This document shows positions 24,449 to 33,441 of a stretch of 64,000 nt of DNA, piece after piece. The stretch lies in assembly GCA_963813415.1 (NCBI GenBank), contig CAWEYW010000001.1:62001-126000 (forward strand). The letters run 5' to 3'. The translations under genes and the position numbers were made by a program. The DNA comes from CAIWHR01 sp963813415. GTDB lineage: Bacteria; Pseudomonadota; Gammaproteobacteria; Burkholderiales; Casimicrobiaceae. How positions within the stretch are numbered: position 1 is the first letter of the stretch; each line of letters opens with the position of its first letter. The notes beneath the pieces were generated by a model. It searched no databases. It was given only the letters and a program-made list of their open reading frames with translations, and was not told where the DNA came from.

Positions 24449-25432
24449 TCAAGCCAGCGCCGCTTCCCGTCGCGCGGACTTCATCAGCGCCATGGCCGTG
24501 CTGACGACCGTTGGCGCCTGCGGCACGAATGCCTGTTCCAGCGCGTAGCTCGACGGCGCCGGCGCGTCCGGACCGGTGATGCGCTTCACCGGGGCGTGCA
24601 GAGCATCGAACGCGTGCTCCGACACGAGTGCCGCAATCTCGGCGCCCACGCCGCACAGGCGCGACGCTTCGTGCACGACGATGACGCGGCCGGTCTTGCG
24701 CGCCGACGCGAGAATCGAGTGCTCGTCGAACGGCTTCAGCGAGCGAAGATCGATCACTTCCGCGGCAATGCCGCGCTCCTGCAACGCGTTCGCGGCGTCC
24801 AGGCATGTTTGCACCGTCTTGCCATACGAGACCAGCGTCACGTCGCGGCCCTTGCGCAGCACGGCAGCCGTGCCGATCGGCACGAGGTGCTCGCCTTCCG
24901 GCACGTCGCCCTCCTGCATCGTGAGCGGCATGTCGACGAAGAAGAGGACGGGATTGTTCTCGCGCAGCGCCGATTTCAGCAAACCCTTGAAGTCGGCGGC
25001 GCACGATGGCATGACCACCTTGAGCCCGGGACTGTGCACGAACCACGCCTCGATGTTGTGGTTGTGCTGGGCGCCGACGGTCCAGCCGCTGCCGGTCATG
25101 GCCATGGTCACCATCGGGAACGAGAACTGTCCGCCGGAGATGTAGCGCAGCTTGCCGGCGCTGTTGACGATCTGGTCCATCGCGTAGCAGAGAAACGGCG
25201 CGAACAGCAGGTCGATCACCGGACGCAATCCGGTGGCCGCGGCACCGGCAGCCGTGCCGGCGATGATCGCCTCCGACAACGGCGTATTGCGGATCCGCTT
25301 CGCGCCGAATTCCTGCACGAGGTCGGCGCGCTTGGTCGCCACGCCTTCGCCGAACATCACGACGCGCGGGTCGCGTCGCATTTCCTCGGCCAGCGCCTCG
25401 TGGATGGCTTGGTGTACGGTCATCTTGGGCAT
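24449..25432 (-). CDS. 2-oxoacid dehydrogenase E1 component, beta subunit
   Basis: The 327-residue protein has the transketolase pyrimidine-binding domain (MTVHQAIHEALAEEMRRDP, MFGEGVA) and GQFSFPMVTMAMTG. Its C-terminal swapped domain starts near LVSYGKTVQTCLDAA. It forms a heterotetramer with the alpha subunit at 25443-26405 and uses thiamine diphosphate to decarboxylate a 2-oxoacid (pyruvate or acetoin type). Start: ATG with AAGGAG nearby, ten bases after the alpha stop. No E2 or E3 gene is here. Confidence 0.92.
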   Translation of the reverse strand: MPKMTVHQAIHEALAEEMRRDPRVVMFGEGVATKRADLVQEFGAKRIRNTPLSEAIIAGTAAGAAATGLRPVIDLLFAPFLCYAMDQIVNSAGKLRYISGGQFSFPMVTMAMTGSGWTVGAQHNHNIEAWFVHSPGLKVVMPSCAADFKGLLKSALRENNPVLFFVDMPLTMQEGDVPEGEHLVPIGTAAVLRKGRDVTLVSYGKTVQTCLDAANALQERGIAAEVIDLRSLKPFDEHSILASARKTGRVIVVHEASRLCGVGAEIAALVSEHAFDALHAPVKRITGPDAPAPSSYALEQAFVPQAPTVVSTAMALMKSARREAALA

Positions 25433-25442
25433 GTCGTGCTCC

Positions 25443-26405
25443 TTAGGCGTAGATGTCGGTGACGAGTTCGGTCGCCGCCGGGAACGGCGAGTCCGCGGCA
25501 AACTGCATGGCGCTGTCCACGCGGGCACGCGCGCGGCGCGTCATCTGGTCGATGTCGGCTTGCACGAGGCGCCCGGTTTCCAGCAAGCGCTGCTGCAGCA
25601 GGCGAATGGGGTCGCGCGATTTCCAGTGGGCGAGCTCGTCGGCGTCGACATAGGCTTGATCGTCGGGCTCGAAGTGGCCACGCAGTCGATACGTGAGCAT
25701 TTCCAGGAGCACGGGCTTGCCCGTTTCGCGGATCCGCGCGACCGCGGCGCGCGCGGCCGCGTCTACCGCGGCGACATCATTGCCATCGACCGCATGGGCT
25801 TCGATGCCGTAGGCGGCGGCATGATCGACGACCTGCTTCGCCGCCATCGCTTCGCGGCGGTGCACGAACGCCTGCCACTGGTTGTTCTCGCAAACGTACA
25901 GGACCGGCAGCTCCCACAGCGCTGCGAGGTTGAGCGACTCGTGGAAAATGCCTTCGGTCGCGGCGCCGTCGCCGAAGAAGCACGCCACGATCCCCGGCTC
26001 GCCCAGCACGGACTTGGACAGGGCGGCGCCGGTAGCGAGCGAAAGCTCCCCGCCGACGATCGTCGAGGTCAGGATGACGCCGAGTTCCTTGACGGAGATG
26101 TGCAGTGAGCCGCTCTTGCCCTTGCAGTATCCCGTGCTCTTGCCCATGACTTCGGCCAGCATCCGGCCTGGGTCGGCCCCGCGCGCCAGGAGGTGGCCCG
26201 CGCTGCGGTGATTGGTCAGGATGAGGTCGTCGGGCCCGAGCGCGGACACGACGCCGACGGCGGACGCTTCCTGTCCGACGGACGTGCAGGTGCCTGCAGC
26301 GCCGCCGGACTGCTGCAGCGCGACGACCTTGTCTTCGTAAGCGCGGATGAGCAGCATGCGTTCCAGCATCGGGATTTCGTTCGGATTCAGTGCAGCGACG
26401 TTCAT
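25443..26405 (-). CDS. 2-oxoacid dehydrogenase E1 component, alpha subunit
   Basis: The 320-residue subunit carries the thiamine diphosphate motif FFGDGAATEGIFHESLNLA and CENN at its end. Its start (LERMLLIRAYEDKVVALQQSGG) and the loop RLRGHFEPDD are typical of AcoA/PdhA. Together with the beta subunit it catalyses oxidative decarboxylation of a 2-oxoacid onto a lipoyl E2. The lipoyl acyltransferase is not in the window, so the complex must use an E2 encoded elsewhere. It starts the operon. Confidence 0.92.
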   Translation of the reverse strand: MNVAALNPNEIPMLERMLLIRAYEDKVVALQQSGGAAGTCTSVGQEASAVGVVSALGPDDLILTNHRSAGHLLARGADPGRMLAEVMGKSTGYCKGKSGSLHISVKELGVILTSTIVGGELSLATGAALSKSVLGEPGIVACFFGDGAATEGIFHESLNLAALWELPVLYVCENNQWQAFVHRREAMAAKQVVDHAAAYGIEAHAVDGNDVAAVDAAARAAVARIRETGKPVLLEMLTYRLRGHFEPDDQAYVDADELAHWKSRDPIRLLQQRLLETGRLVQADIDQMTRRARARVDSAMQFAADSPFPAATELVTDIYA

Positions 26406-26787
26406 GGGACCTCCATCGGTCATGCCAGAATTCCGGTTCCGGCCCGCACGCGCAGGAGCCGTGTGGCAACCGGGTCACGTTTGCGAGAGCCGCCACTTTG
26501 CCCGCAGCAGACTTGCAAATGACTCACCGATGGCGTCTGCGGCACCCCCCGGACGCGATGCGATGGCGGCGGGTGGAGGATGCCTCGGGCGCCCGGCCAA
26601 GGCTGGAGGAATCGGATGCCGGATTCGCCGAGCGGGGATACCGGCGCCACGGGCTCGCGCGGCTGCCGGACGTTTGCTTACGGATGGCTTACGAGGGAGT
26701 CCGCCTGCACGGGCACTTTGACGCCGGCAACCCCTCCAATCTCACCCGCGGATGCGAGTATTCAACCGCGCAGCTTCGAGGGACGCC
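26406..26787. other. Intergenic gap between E1 alpha and the thioredoxin gene
   Basis: About 380 bases, divergent promoter region of the E1 operon and the thioredoxin gene. Several open frames overlap here but none has a ribosome site or recognisable protein. No hairpin stands out. Confidence 0.5.
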
Positions 26788-27117
26788 ATGGGCATGACCA
26801 CCACCTACGTCGAGAAGGAACCACCGCGCGCCGAGGTCGATGGCCTGCCGGGACCCACGCTGCTGGAGTTTGGCACGCCGTGGTGCGGCTACTGTCGCGC
26901 GGCGCAGTCGCTGCTCGCGGCCGCGCTCGCCGATCGCCCCGCCGTGCGCCATCTCAAAATCGAGGACGGCAGCGGCCGGCGCCTCGGGCGCTCGTTCGCA
27001 GTGAAGCTCTGGCCGACGCTCGTGTTCCTGCGTGACGGCAAGGAGCTGGCGCGGCTGGTGCGGCCGCGGGAGCCGCAGGCGATCGAAGACGCACTCAATG
27101 CGATCGAGGGTGGATGA
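26788..27117 (+). CDS. Thioredoxin family protein
   Basis: The 109-residue protein has the thioredoxin fold with the active site WCGYC (LLEFGTPWCGYCRAAQSLL) and a cis-Pro region KLWPTLVFLRDGKEL. Cytosolic dithiol-disulfide reductase. The C-terminal helix (REPQAIEDALNAI) is complete. GAGGG lies upstream of the ATG. It stands alone; a 120-base spacer with no visible terminator separates it from the convergent DUF1330 gene. Confidence 0.93.
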   Translation: MGMTTTYVEKEPPRAEVDGLPGPTLLEFGTPWCGYCRAAQSLLAAALADRPAVRHLKIEDGSGRRLGRSFAVKLWPTLVFLRDGKELARLVRPREPQAIEDALNAIEGG

Positions 27118-27236
27118 TCATGTTGCCGGCGAGGCTCGGCCTGACACCCGCCTATGACTGAAGGCTCGCCTACATGGCTACGCGTCGGTCCCGCTGGCGC
27201 GAGCCGGCGGAATATCCGGCCGCGGGCGGATGCGAG

Positions 27237-27530
27237 TCAGCCCACGCCCTCGATGATGCGGAGCTCGCGCTCGGCACCATTGCCCAGCGCGTCGAGTGCA
27301 GCCTGGTAGCCGGGGCTGTCGTGCGCCGCGATTGCCTGCTGCACGCTGTCGAACTCGATCACGACGGTGCGCTGGTCCAGCCCCGCCTCATACACTCTTG
27401 CGGGCATGCCGCGCGCCAGGAAACGGCCGCCGGCTTGCTGCAGCGCAGGCCCCGCGAGCTGGGCATAGGCCGAAAGCGCAGCGGGGTCGTTGATGGAACG
27501 GTAGAACGCAATCCAGTAAGCCTTGGCCAT
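27237..27530 (-). CDS. DUF1330 family protein
   Basis: The 97-residue protein is a dimeric alpha/beta barrel of DUF1330: AYWIAFYRSINDPAALSAYAQ, then RVYEAGLDQRTVVIEFDS and HDSPGYQAALDAL. Proteins of this type act as small dimeric barrels with unknown ligands. It lies 23 bases after the ABC substrate-binding protein gene, so it is probably its operon partner. Confidence 0.88.
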   Translation of the reverse strand: MAKAYWIAFYRSINDPAALSAYAQLAGPALQQAGGRFLARGMPARVYEAGLDQRTVVIEFDSVQQAIAAHDSPGYQAALDALGNGAERELRIIEGVG

Positions 27531-27553
27531 GAACTGTCTCCGTGCGCTCCGCC

Positions 27554-28612
27554 TTACTTGGCGGCCCTGGTGACGACTTCCTCGTACGTCTTGACCCACT
27601 TGTCCTGCTGATCGATCGCGTGCTCGGGATTGATGAACCTGAGCGGCAGCTTGGTGATCGGCGTGTCGATCTTCGTGCTGGTCGGCACATAGCTCAGATT
27701 GGCCAGCAGCTGTTGGCCCTCGCTCAGCATGAAGTCATAGAAGAGCAAGGCCGCGTAAGGATGCGGCGCGCGCTTCGTAATGGCGATCGTGCTGAACTGC
27801 GCAATGACCGGCGGCAGGGCGAGCAGCTCCACCGGCGCACCTTTCTTCTTCAGCTGCTCCGGCGTCCAGCTGTAGACGGTGAGCGCGAGCGGCACCTCGC
27901 CGGACGCGACGAGGTTGGCCAGCAGCGAGTGTCCCTTGCGCACGGACAGGCCGTTGGTGGCGATGATGTCGGCGAAGAGCTTGTGGGTCTGCTGCTCCCC
28001 CATGATCTCCGCCAGCGTGTTGAACCACGCCTGATCATCGACCTCGATCCCGAGCTTGCCCTTCCACTTCGGGTCGAGCAGGTCCTGATAGCTCGCCGGC
28101 AGTTCCTCCTTGCGGAACTTGCTCGTGTTGTAAGCCGCCGTGAAAACGTCGATCGTGATCCCGACCCATTCCCTGTGCGCGGGACTTGCCTGCGGCATCA
28201 GGTCCTTGACGTATGGCGAATGCACTTCGAGCAACAGCTTCTCGCGATGCGCGGCCTCGTTCTCAGGGGCGTTGTTCTGCACCACGTCGACGTCGAAACG
28301 CCCGCCGCGGGCCTCGGTCGTGAGCTTCTGCAGCACGCCTTCCGAACCGGAGCGCCACGGCTTCACCTTGATGCCGTATTTGCTGGTGAATGCGGCCATC
28401 ACGACGGGCAGGTTCGGGTAGACGTGATAGACCGACAGCTCGCCCTCTTTTTTCGCCAGGGCCACCAGGCGCTCCTGGCGATCGTCGCCCTGGTAGACGG
28501 CCATCTCCTGCACCGACGTTGGGCCTTTGGCGGGCTCCGCAGCCAGTGCCTGCCCGCCGTTCGCACAGGTGACCAGCAGGCACGCCACCAGTCCCAGCAA
28601 GCGCTTGTTCAT
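27554..28612 (-). CDS. ABC transporter periplasmic solute-binding protein (iron/spermidine-type)
   Basis: The 352-residue protein has a signal peptide (ends near ALA, residue 24), then an extracellular solute-binding fold like ferric/2-aminoethylphosphonate receptors: EGELSVYHVYPNLPVVMAAF, GSEGVLQKLTTEARGGRFDVDVV, and VGITIDVFTAAYNT. No cognate permease or ATPase genes are beside it; only the DUF1330 gene follows. Ligand unknown, and an orphan periplasmic receptor is possible. Confidence 0.87.
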   Translation of the reverse strand: MNKRLLGLVACLLVTCANGGQALAAEPAKGPTSVQEMAVYQGDDRQERLVALAKKEGELSVYHVYPNLPVVMAAFTSKYGIKVKPWRSGSEGVLQKLTTEARGGRFDVDVVQNNAPENEAAHREKLLLEVHSPYVKDLMPQASPAHREWVGITIDVFTAAYNTSKFRKEELPASYQDLLDPKWKGKLGIEVDDQAWFNTLAEIMGEQQTHKLFADIIATNGLSVRKGHSLLANLVASGEVPLALTVYSWTPEQLKKKGAPVELLALPPVIAQFSTIAITKRAPHPYAALLFYDFMLSEGQQLLANLSYVPTSTKIDTPITKLPLRFINPEHAIDQQDKWVKTYEEVVTRAAK

Positions 28613-28979
28613 GCAATCCTCTCAGCAGATCATTGGTCTTCGGTGTTGGCCATTCCGGCATTCGTCGCGCACCGGACCCGGCAGCATCCCGCACCGCACG
28701 CCACTTCCGGGCCGTGTCGATCGCGCCCTGCGACGGGTTTGCCGGCTGCCACGCCCGGCGATTGAAGCCGAATCGGCCCCGTGCTGTCCAGCATTTTCGT
28801 GCGGATGCAGCTCGCGCCCTCGACGGGCGGGGGCATAGGTACATGTCGCATTGCGGCTGCACGGGCGGCCGGCGCCACCGCTTGCGCTGGATCAATCGGC
28901 AGGCTGCGCCGGCATGCGACATTTGCGCCACGACGAGCGGTTCCGGTCTTCGGAGCAGCGCGCCTCGAAAGGAGTGAAG
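28613..28979. other. Intergenic gap with divergent promoters
   Basis: About 370 bases upstream of both the solute-binding protein (minus) and the OB-fold-like protein (plus). Long open frames in this stretch are compositional shadows. I see no hairpin or insertion. Confidence 0.5.
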
Positions 28980-29054
28980 ATGACGAAGCTGCAGATGACG
29001 AAGATGCCGATGACGAAGATGCCGATGACGAAGATGCCGATGATGAAGTTGCAG
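28980..29054 (+). repeat. 15-bp tandem repeat, five units
   Basis: ATGACGAAGATGCCG occurs three times exactly (28995-29039), flanked by two diverged units (28980-28994 and 29040-29054). Each encodes five residues, so copy changes would not shift the frame. Confidence 0.9.
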
Positions 29055-29765
29055 GTCACGAAGTGCCTCGTTGCGGCCGCACTCGCGGCTTCCGTGGGCG
29101 TGGCCTATGGCAACCCGGGCGCCCCCGTCGCGGGCACCGCGACCGAAACGATCAAGGGGCAGGTGCTCGAGGTGAAGGAAGCCGGGCCGTACACCTATCT
29201 GCGTCTCAAGACGGCAACGGGCGAATCGTGGGCCGCGGTGCAGCGCACGAACGTGGCGAAGGGCGCGCAGGTAACGATCAACGACGCGCTGCTGATGAAG
29301 GATTTCGAAAGCCGCACCCTCAATCGCAAGTTCGATCGCATCGCCCTGGGCACGCTTGCAGGCGCCCCGCCCGCGACGCCGGTCGCGGCCGGAGCCGCAA
29401 ACCCGCACACGACGGTACCGCCGTCGTCGGCCACCGTCGACGTCAAGGTGGCCAAGGCGAGCGGAGCCGATGCGCGCACGGTTGCCGAGATCGTTGCCAA
29501 GCGCAGCGAGCTCAAGGACAAGCCGGTCGTCGTGCGCGGCAAGGTGGTGAAGTACACACCCGGGGTCATGGGCAAGAACTGGATTCACCTGCGTGACGGG
29601 TCCGGCTCTGCCGCCGAGCGCACCAACGATGTGCTGGTCACGACCACGGCGGAAAGCAGCCTCGGTGATGTCGTGACGGTCAAAGGTGTCGTGCGCACCG
29701 ACAAGGACTTCGGATCCGGGTACGCCTATCAGGTGCTGGTCGAGGATGCCACGCTGCAAAAGTGA
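28980..29765 (+). CDS. Secreted OB-fold-like (DNA-binding protein-type) protein
   Basis: The 261-residue protein starts with five pentapeptides MTKLQ/MTKMP/MTKMP/MTKMP/MMKLQ, then a hydrophobic segment (CLVAAALAASVGVAYG) that is a signal peptide. The mature part holds two similar beta-rich units: ETIKGQVLEVKEAGPYTYLRLK, and KPVVVRGKVVKYTPGVMGKNWIHLRDGSG, followed by DVVTVKGVV, which read as OB folds joined by a Pro/Ala/Thr linker. AAGGAG lies five bases before the first ATG. Every repeat offers an in-frame ATG, so shorter starts are possible. Confidence 0.75.
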   Translation: MTKLQMTKMPMTKMPMTKMPMMKLQVTKCLVAAALAASVGVAYGNPGAPVAGTATETIKGQVLEVKEAGPYTYLRLKTATGESWAAVQRTNVAKGAQVTINDALLMKDFESRTLNRKFDRIALGTLAGAPPATPVAAGAANPHTTVPPSSATVDVKVAKASGADARTVAEIVAKRSELKDKPVVVRGKVVKYTPGVMGKNWIHLRDGSGSAAERTNDVLVTTTAESSLGDVVTVKGVVRTDKDFGSGYAYQVLVEDATLQK

Positions 29766-29787
29766 GCGAGGGCTTGCGCAATAAAAA

Positions 29788-29809
29788 CCGCCGCGCAATT
29801 GCGCGGCGG
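29788..29809. terminator. Bidirectional terminator, perfect 22-bp palindrome
   Basis: CCGCCGCGCAATTGCGCGGCGG is a perfect palindrome, preceded by AAAAA. In the minus direction it ends in a T tract, which fits the YXWGXW gene. It also closes the OB-fold-like gene on the plus strand. Confidence 0.8.
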
Positions 29810-29822
29810 TGTCGTTTCAGGG

Positions 29823-30266
29823 CTACTGCCGACGGGGATTGTCGGGGCGGTTGTCGTAGCGATTCGGCACGCCGTCGTTGTCGCGATCGCGGTCGTAGCG
29901 ATTCGGCACGCCGTCGTTGTCACGGTCCCGATCGGCGCGATTGGGGATGCCGTCGTGATCGTTGTCGCGCTGCCAGCCGCGCCGCTCGTAGTGCCAGCGG
30001 CCATTGCGCTGCACCCATTCGGGGGCATGGTAGCGATAGCCGTGGCGTTCGCGAATCCACGTGCCACCGATCCAGATATAGCGGTGGCCGTTCCACTGCC
30101 AATGCCCCGGCGCCCACACGAATCCATGGCGTGGCGCCGGCACCCGCTCGAAGCGCGGCGCGGGCGGTGCAACCTGCACGTAAATGTCAGCCGCGACCGC
30201 CGGCGCTGGAGCCATCGCCCCGAACGATGCCGCGATCAAGGCCGCGGCGAGCAAATTCTTCATCAT
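29823..30266 (-). CDS. YXWGXW-repeat exported protein with TSP3-like repeats
   Basis: The 147-residue protein has a signal peptide (ends near AVA, residue 25), a RHGFVWAPGHWQWNGHRYIWIGGTW segment of the YXWGXW family, and a C-terminal acidic tail of 13-residue units of the type NDGVPNRYDRDRD, repeated twice with a third diverged copy (NDHDGIPNRADRD). The tail matches the calcium-binding thrombospondin type 3 pattern. An envelope protein of unknown role. The ATG is the first of two adjacent (MMK). A terminator follows in the minus direction. Confidence 0.82.
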   Translation of the reverse strand: MMKNLLAAALIAASFGAMAPAPAVAADIYVQVAPPAPRFERVPAPRHGFVWAPGHWQWNGHRYIWIGGTWIRERHGYRYHAPEWVQRNGRWHYERRGWQRDNDHDGIPNRADRDRDNDGVPNRYDRDRDNDGVPNRYDNRPDNPRRQ

Positions 30267-30457
30267 TGTCTTCTCCGTGGTATTTATTGCACGTCGATGT
30301 CGCGGTGAAACCGGGGTTGCCGCCCTTTGGAGACCGGTACGGCAACCAAGTTCACCACGAGCATCTCCCGGAACAATGAACGCATTGCGTTGCAATCCGG
30401 TTGTCACGACATCGCGGACACCGGACGATCATCGGACGCGCCGCTCGGCGCCTGACC

Positions 30458-31705
30458 TCAGAGCGGCGACGGAGGCGGATTGGTACCGGATGCTTCTGCG
30501 CGCGTCAGGCAGGTCCGATAGCGCGCCTCCACGCGGCGCGCAAACCAGTCGGTGCTCAGGTTGCGCGTGATCTTGGGGCTCTGCAGCTGGATGTGCGGCA
30601 GCAGCGCTCGTGGCAGGCGCTTCGCCGCAAGCCTGTCCGCGATGGCGTAGACGCGCGCATACAGCGCAGTGCGTTCGAACGCCGCCGACTTGCTTTGCTC
30701 GAGATCACGCCGGATCGCGGCGTCATTCATGTCGAGGCGACCTGCGAGGGTACGCAGCGCACGCTCCGTGTTCGCCGGCTCCTTCGCGGGCTGGTCCTGG
30801 TCGTAGCGCAGCAGATCGCCGTCGAGCGCCAGGGGAATCGCCGATGCCTGCGTGACGGCATTCTGGAACGCCGCATTCCGGCTTGCGTAGCGACCCGCAT
30901 TGAAGTCGGCGAAGCGATAGAGCATGCGGTCGTAAGGAGCCGGGTAATCGAGCAGGTGCGCGATGCCGAAGTACATGCCGCCGGCACGCGTGAAGACTGC
31001 ATGCCGCAGGCCGTCGGTCGCTGCGTACGGATATGGCTTCACGGCCGCGTGCGCCTCGGCGAAGGCGACGCTCACCTGCATCGGACCGCCGGTGCGCACA
31101 GGATTGCGATCCGCGAGCAGCGTCTTGCCGAACGGCACACGCCCGACGATGTCCTCGTAGATCTCGCTCAGCTCGCGCTCGGTACGCACGGTGTCGAGCC
31201 GCTGTCGATAGCTCTTGCCGTTCGACGAGGGCAGCGCCAAGGCCGCGTCGAGCACCAGGCGCGGGATCGCGGCGCGCTCGCGTCGCCGGTCGATCTCCTT
31301 CCAGGCGATGGCCGACAGACCAGGCACGACCGGGTCGACATGAAAGCCCGATTCCTGCTCCGTGATCGCAACGATCGCACAGACGTTGTCTGCCGTCGGC
31401 GCGATGCCCAGAACCGCGATCGCGGCATAGATGTCCGTCGCCCAGCCGTTGCGATCGGCAAGGGAGGATGGCAGCAGGCGCGCAACCAACGCCCGCCCCT
31501 GCGCTGCACTCATCTCCGGTCCGCGTGCGCGCGACGTGTCCTCCGTGGTGGCACACCCCGCGAGTGCCAGCGCCAGCACCATCACCAGCCATCCATGCCA
31601 TCCCGCCAACCGGCCATTGCGGGCGTCGGCCCTGTTCCGCTGCTGCGCCAAGCGCGCCGTCGCGGCAGATCGCGAGGGCACGCCGCGCCGTGTCCGACGA
31701 AGCAT
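30458..31705 (-). CDS. DUF1615 lipoprotein (lytic transglycosylase-like)
   Basis: The 415-residue protein has a lipobox (LALALAGC, Cys near residue 51) and a large DUF1615 domain: ALGLs-like AIAVLGIAPTADNVCAIVAITEQESGFHVDP contains the catalytic-type Glu of lysozyme-like folds, and NPVRTGGPMQVSV resembles the second motif of lytic transglycosylases. It is probably an outer-membrane lipoprotein acting on peptidoglycan, which is inference. Start is uncertain: ATG 31705 is listed, ATG 31738 is possible. Confidence 0.82.
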   Translation of the reverse strand: MLRRTRRGVPSRSAATARLAQQRNRADARNGRLAGWHGWLVMVLALALAGCATTEDTSRARGPEMSAAQGRALVARLLPSSLADRNGWATDIYAAIAVLGIAPTADNVCAIVAITEQESGFHVDPVVPGLSAIAWKEIDRRRERAAIPRLVLDAALALPSSNGKSYRQRLDTVRTERELSEIYEDIVGRVPFGKTLLADRNPVRTGGPMQVSVAFAEAHAAVKPYPYAATDGLRHAVFTRAGGMYFGIAHLLDYPAPYDRMLYRFADFNAGRYASRNAAFQNAVTQASAIPLALDGDLLRYDQDQPAKEPANTERALRTLAGRLDMNDAAIRRDLEQSKSAAFERTALYARVYAIADRLAAKRLPRALLPHIQLQSPKITRNLSTDWFARRVEARYRTCLTRAEASGTNPPPSPL

Positions 31706-31785
31706 GTCCCTTACGCCTTCGATGCCGGTCTCATGCATCGGTTGGTATCCTGAAGCCTGTACGGATTCTCGTGAGGAGCAATGCC

Positions 31786-32292
31786 ATGCGATCGTCGTTA
31801 CCAGCCACGGCCTTCACCCTGTGCGCACTCGCGCTCGGTGCGTGCACCGTCCACGCCCAGCGCCGCGATGCCAGCATGGACGTTCCCGTCGCAGCCGACG
31901 TGACGTTGCAGGTGGGCAAGGAAACGTACCGGGGCAGCGGCCCGACGGAGTGCAAGGCAGCCCGCGACGCAAGCATTTACGGGATCCCCGCGCTGCTCTT
32001 CTCGGTCGCGCAGACCTCCGGCAAGGACAGCATGCGACTCAGCGTCTGGCAGCCGAAGAACGGCACCCCGGACATGATGGCGCTGCACGTGGCGCTCGGC
32101 GGCAAGAGCTATGAAGTCGACACCGTGCAGGCCGGCACCAAACGCGACACCAAGGGCTCGGGCCAGGCGAAGTTCGCGAAAGTGCGCGTGGGCGGCACGT
32201 TCACCATCGACGCGGTGGCGGACGACGGCACGAAGATCACCGGCACGGTGACGTGCTCGCGCTTCACCGGCATCGTGGCGGAAGGCGGCTGA
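31786..32292 (+). CDS. Hypothetical exported protein
   Basis: The 168-residue protein has a signal sequence (FTLCALALGACTVHA) with LGAC that could be a lipobox. The rest is beta-rich, with Cys in TECKAARD and VTCSRFTG that could pair. It reads like a small periplasmic domain (GKETYRGSGPTECKA ... TGTVTCSRF). No family recognised. GAGGAG lies upstream of the ATG. It is divergent from the DUF1615 gene. Confidence 0.65.
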   Translation: MRSSLPATAFTLCALALGACTVHAQRRDASMDVPVAADVTLQVGKETYRGSGPTECKAARDASIYGIPALLFSVAQTSGKDSMRLSVWQPKNGTPDMMALHVALGGKSYEVDTVQAGTKRDTKGSGQAKFAKVRVGGTFTIDAVADDGTKITGTVTCSRFTGIVAEGG

Positions 32293-32302
32293 CGCTTGCG
32301 CC

Positions 32303-33286
32303 CTAGCGATTCAGCGCCTGCATCGCTTGGGGAACGTAGCGATCGCCCGCCGCCGCACCCGAAGGCAGGACGCGATCGATGCGGGCCAGGTCCGCAGCGG
32401 TGAGCTTCACCTGGAGCGCACGCACGTTCTCGTCGAGGTATTTGCGCCGCTTGGTCCCGGGAATGGGCACGATGTCCTCGCCCTGGGCGAGCACCCACGC
32501 CAGCGCAAGCTGCGAGGGCGTGCAGCCCTTCTCCGCAGCGAAGGCATTGATCTCGTCCACGAGCCGCAGGTTCTTCGCGAAGTTCTCGCCCTGGAAGCGC
32601 GGTGAGGTGCGGCGGTAATCGTCGGCATCGAGATCATCGATGCTGCGGATCTGCCCGGTCAGGAAGCCGCGTCCGAGCGGACTGTAGGCAACGAAGCCGA
32701 CGCCGAGCTCGCGCACCGTCGGCAGGATCTCGTCTTCGGGATCGCGGCTCCACAGCGAGAACTCCGTCTGCAGGGCGGCAATGGGATGCACCGAATGCGC
32801 GCGGCGAAGCGTCGTCGGCGCCGCTTCCGACAGTCCCAGCCAGCGCACCTTGCCTTCGCGTACGAGCTCGGCCATGGCACCCACGGTGTCCTCGATCGGA
32901 GTCGCCGGATCCACCCGGTGCTGGTAATAGAGATCGATCACGTCGACGCCGAGCCGCCGCAGGCTTGCCTCGCAGCATTGCCGCACGTACTCCGGCTTGC
33001 CGTTGACGCCCAGGAACTTGCCGTTGGCATCACGGACGTTGCCGAACTTCGTGGCGAGGACGACATGCTCGCGGCGGCCACGGATCGCGCGTCCGACGAG
33101 CTCCTCGTTGCGGCCCACGCCGTAGATGTCCGCCGTGTCGAGGAAGGTCACGCCGAGGTCCAGCGCGTGGTGGATCGTGGCGACCGCCTCGGCCTCGTCG
33201 CGACCGCCGTAGAAGTCCGACATGCCCATGCAGCCCAGCCCCATGGCAGACACTTCCAGTCCGGCACCCAGCTTCCTGCGTTCCAT
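32303..33286 (-). CDS. Aldo/keto reductase
   Basis: The 327-residue protein is an NADPH-dependent aldo/keto reductase: GLGCMGMSDFYGG at the start, catalytic Asp and Tyr in TADIYGVGRNEELVG, Lys in ATKFGN and His in YYQHRVDP. The C-terminal NADP segment IPGTKRRKYLDEN is complete. A substrate cannot be assigned. It is convergent with the small exported protein. Confidence 0.93.
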   Translation of the reverse strand: MERRKLGAGLEVSAMGLGCMGMSDFYGGRDEAEAVATIHHALDLGVTFLDTADIYGVGRNEELVGRAIRGRREHVVLATKFGNVRDANGKFLGVNGKPEYVRQCCEASLRRLGVDVIDLYYQHRVDPATPIEDTVGAMAELVREGKVRWLGLSEAAPTTLRRAHSVHPIAALQTEFSLWSRDPEDEILPTVRELGVGFVAYSPLGRGFLTGQIRSIDDLDADDYRRTSPRFQGENFAKNLRLVDEINAFAAEKGCTPSQLALAWVLAQGEDIVPIPGTKRRKYLDENVRALQVKLTAADLARIDRVLPSGAAAGDRYVPQAMQALNR

Positions 33287-33441
33287 TGCGCACCTCGTGT
33301 GACGGGACATCGTCCCTGCGACTCCGCACCCGGACCTAGGACATCGGCGGCCGCGCGAATATCCCGTGATGCGCGAAATCATGCAAGCCGGCGAGGCGGC
33401 CCACGGATGCGGTCACCCGCCCGCTCCAGGCCTGGTGCGCT

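Noticed and set aside
26420..26787. Open frames in the gap upstream of the thioredoxin gene
   Set aside because: No ribosome sites, no family, overlapping each other.
28263..29798. 511-residue minus-strand frame over the OB-fold-like gene
   Set aside because: Contains low-complexity repeats that are the complement of the 15-bp tandem repeat; no start or motifs.
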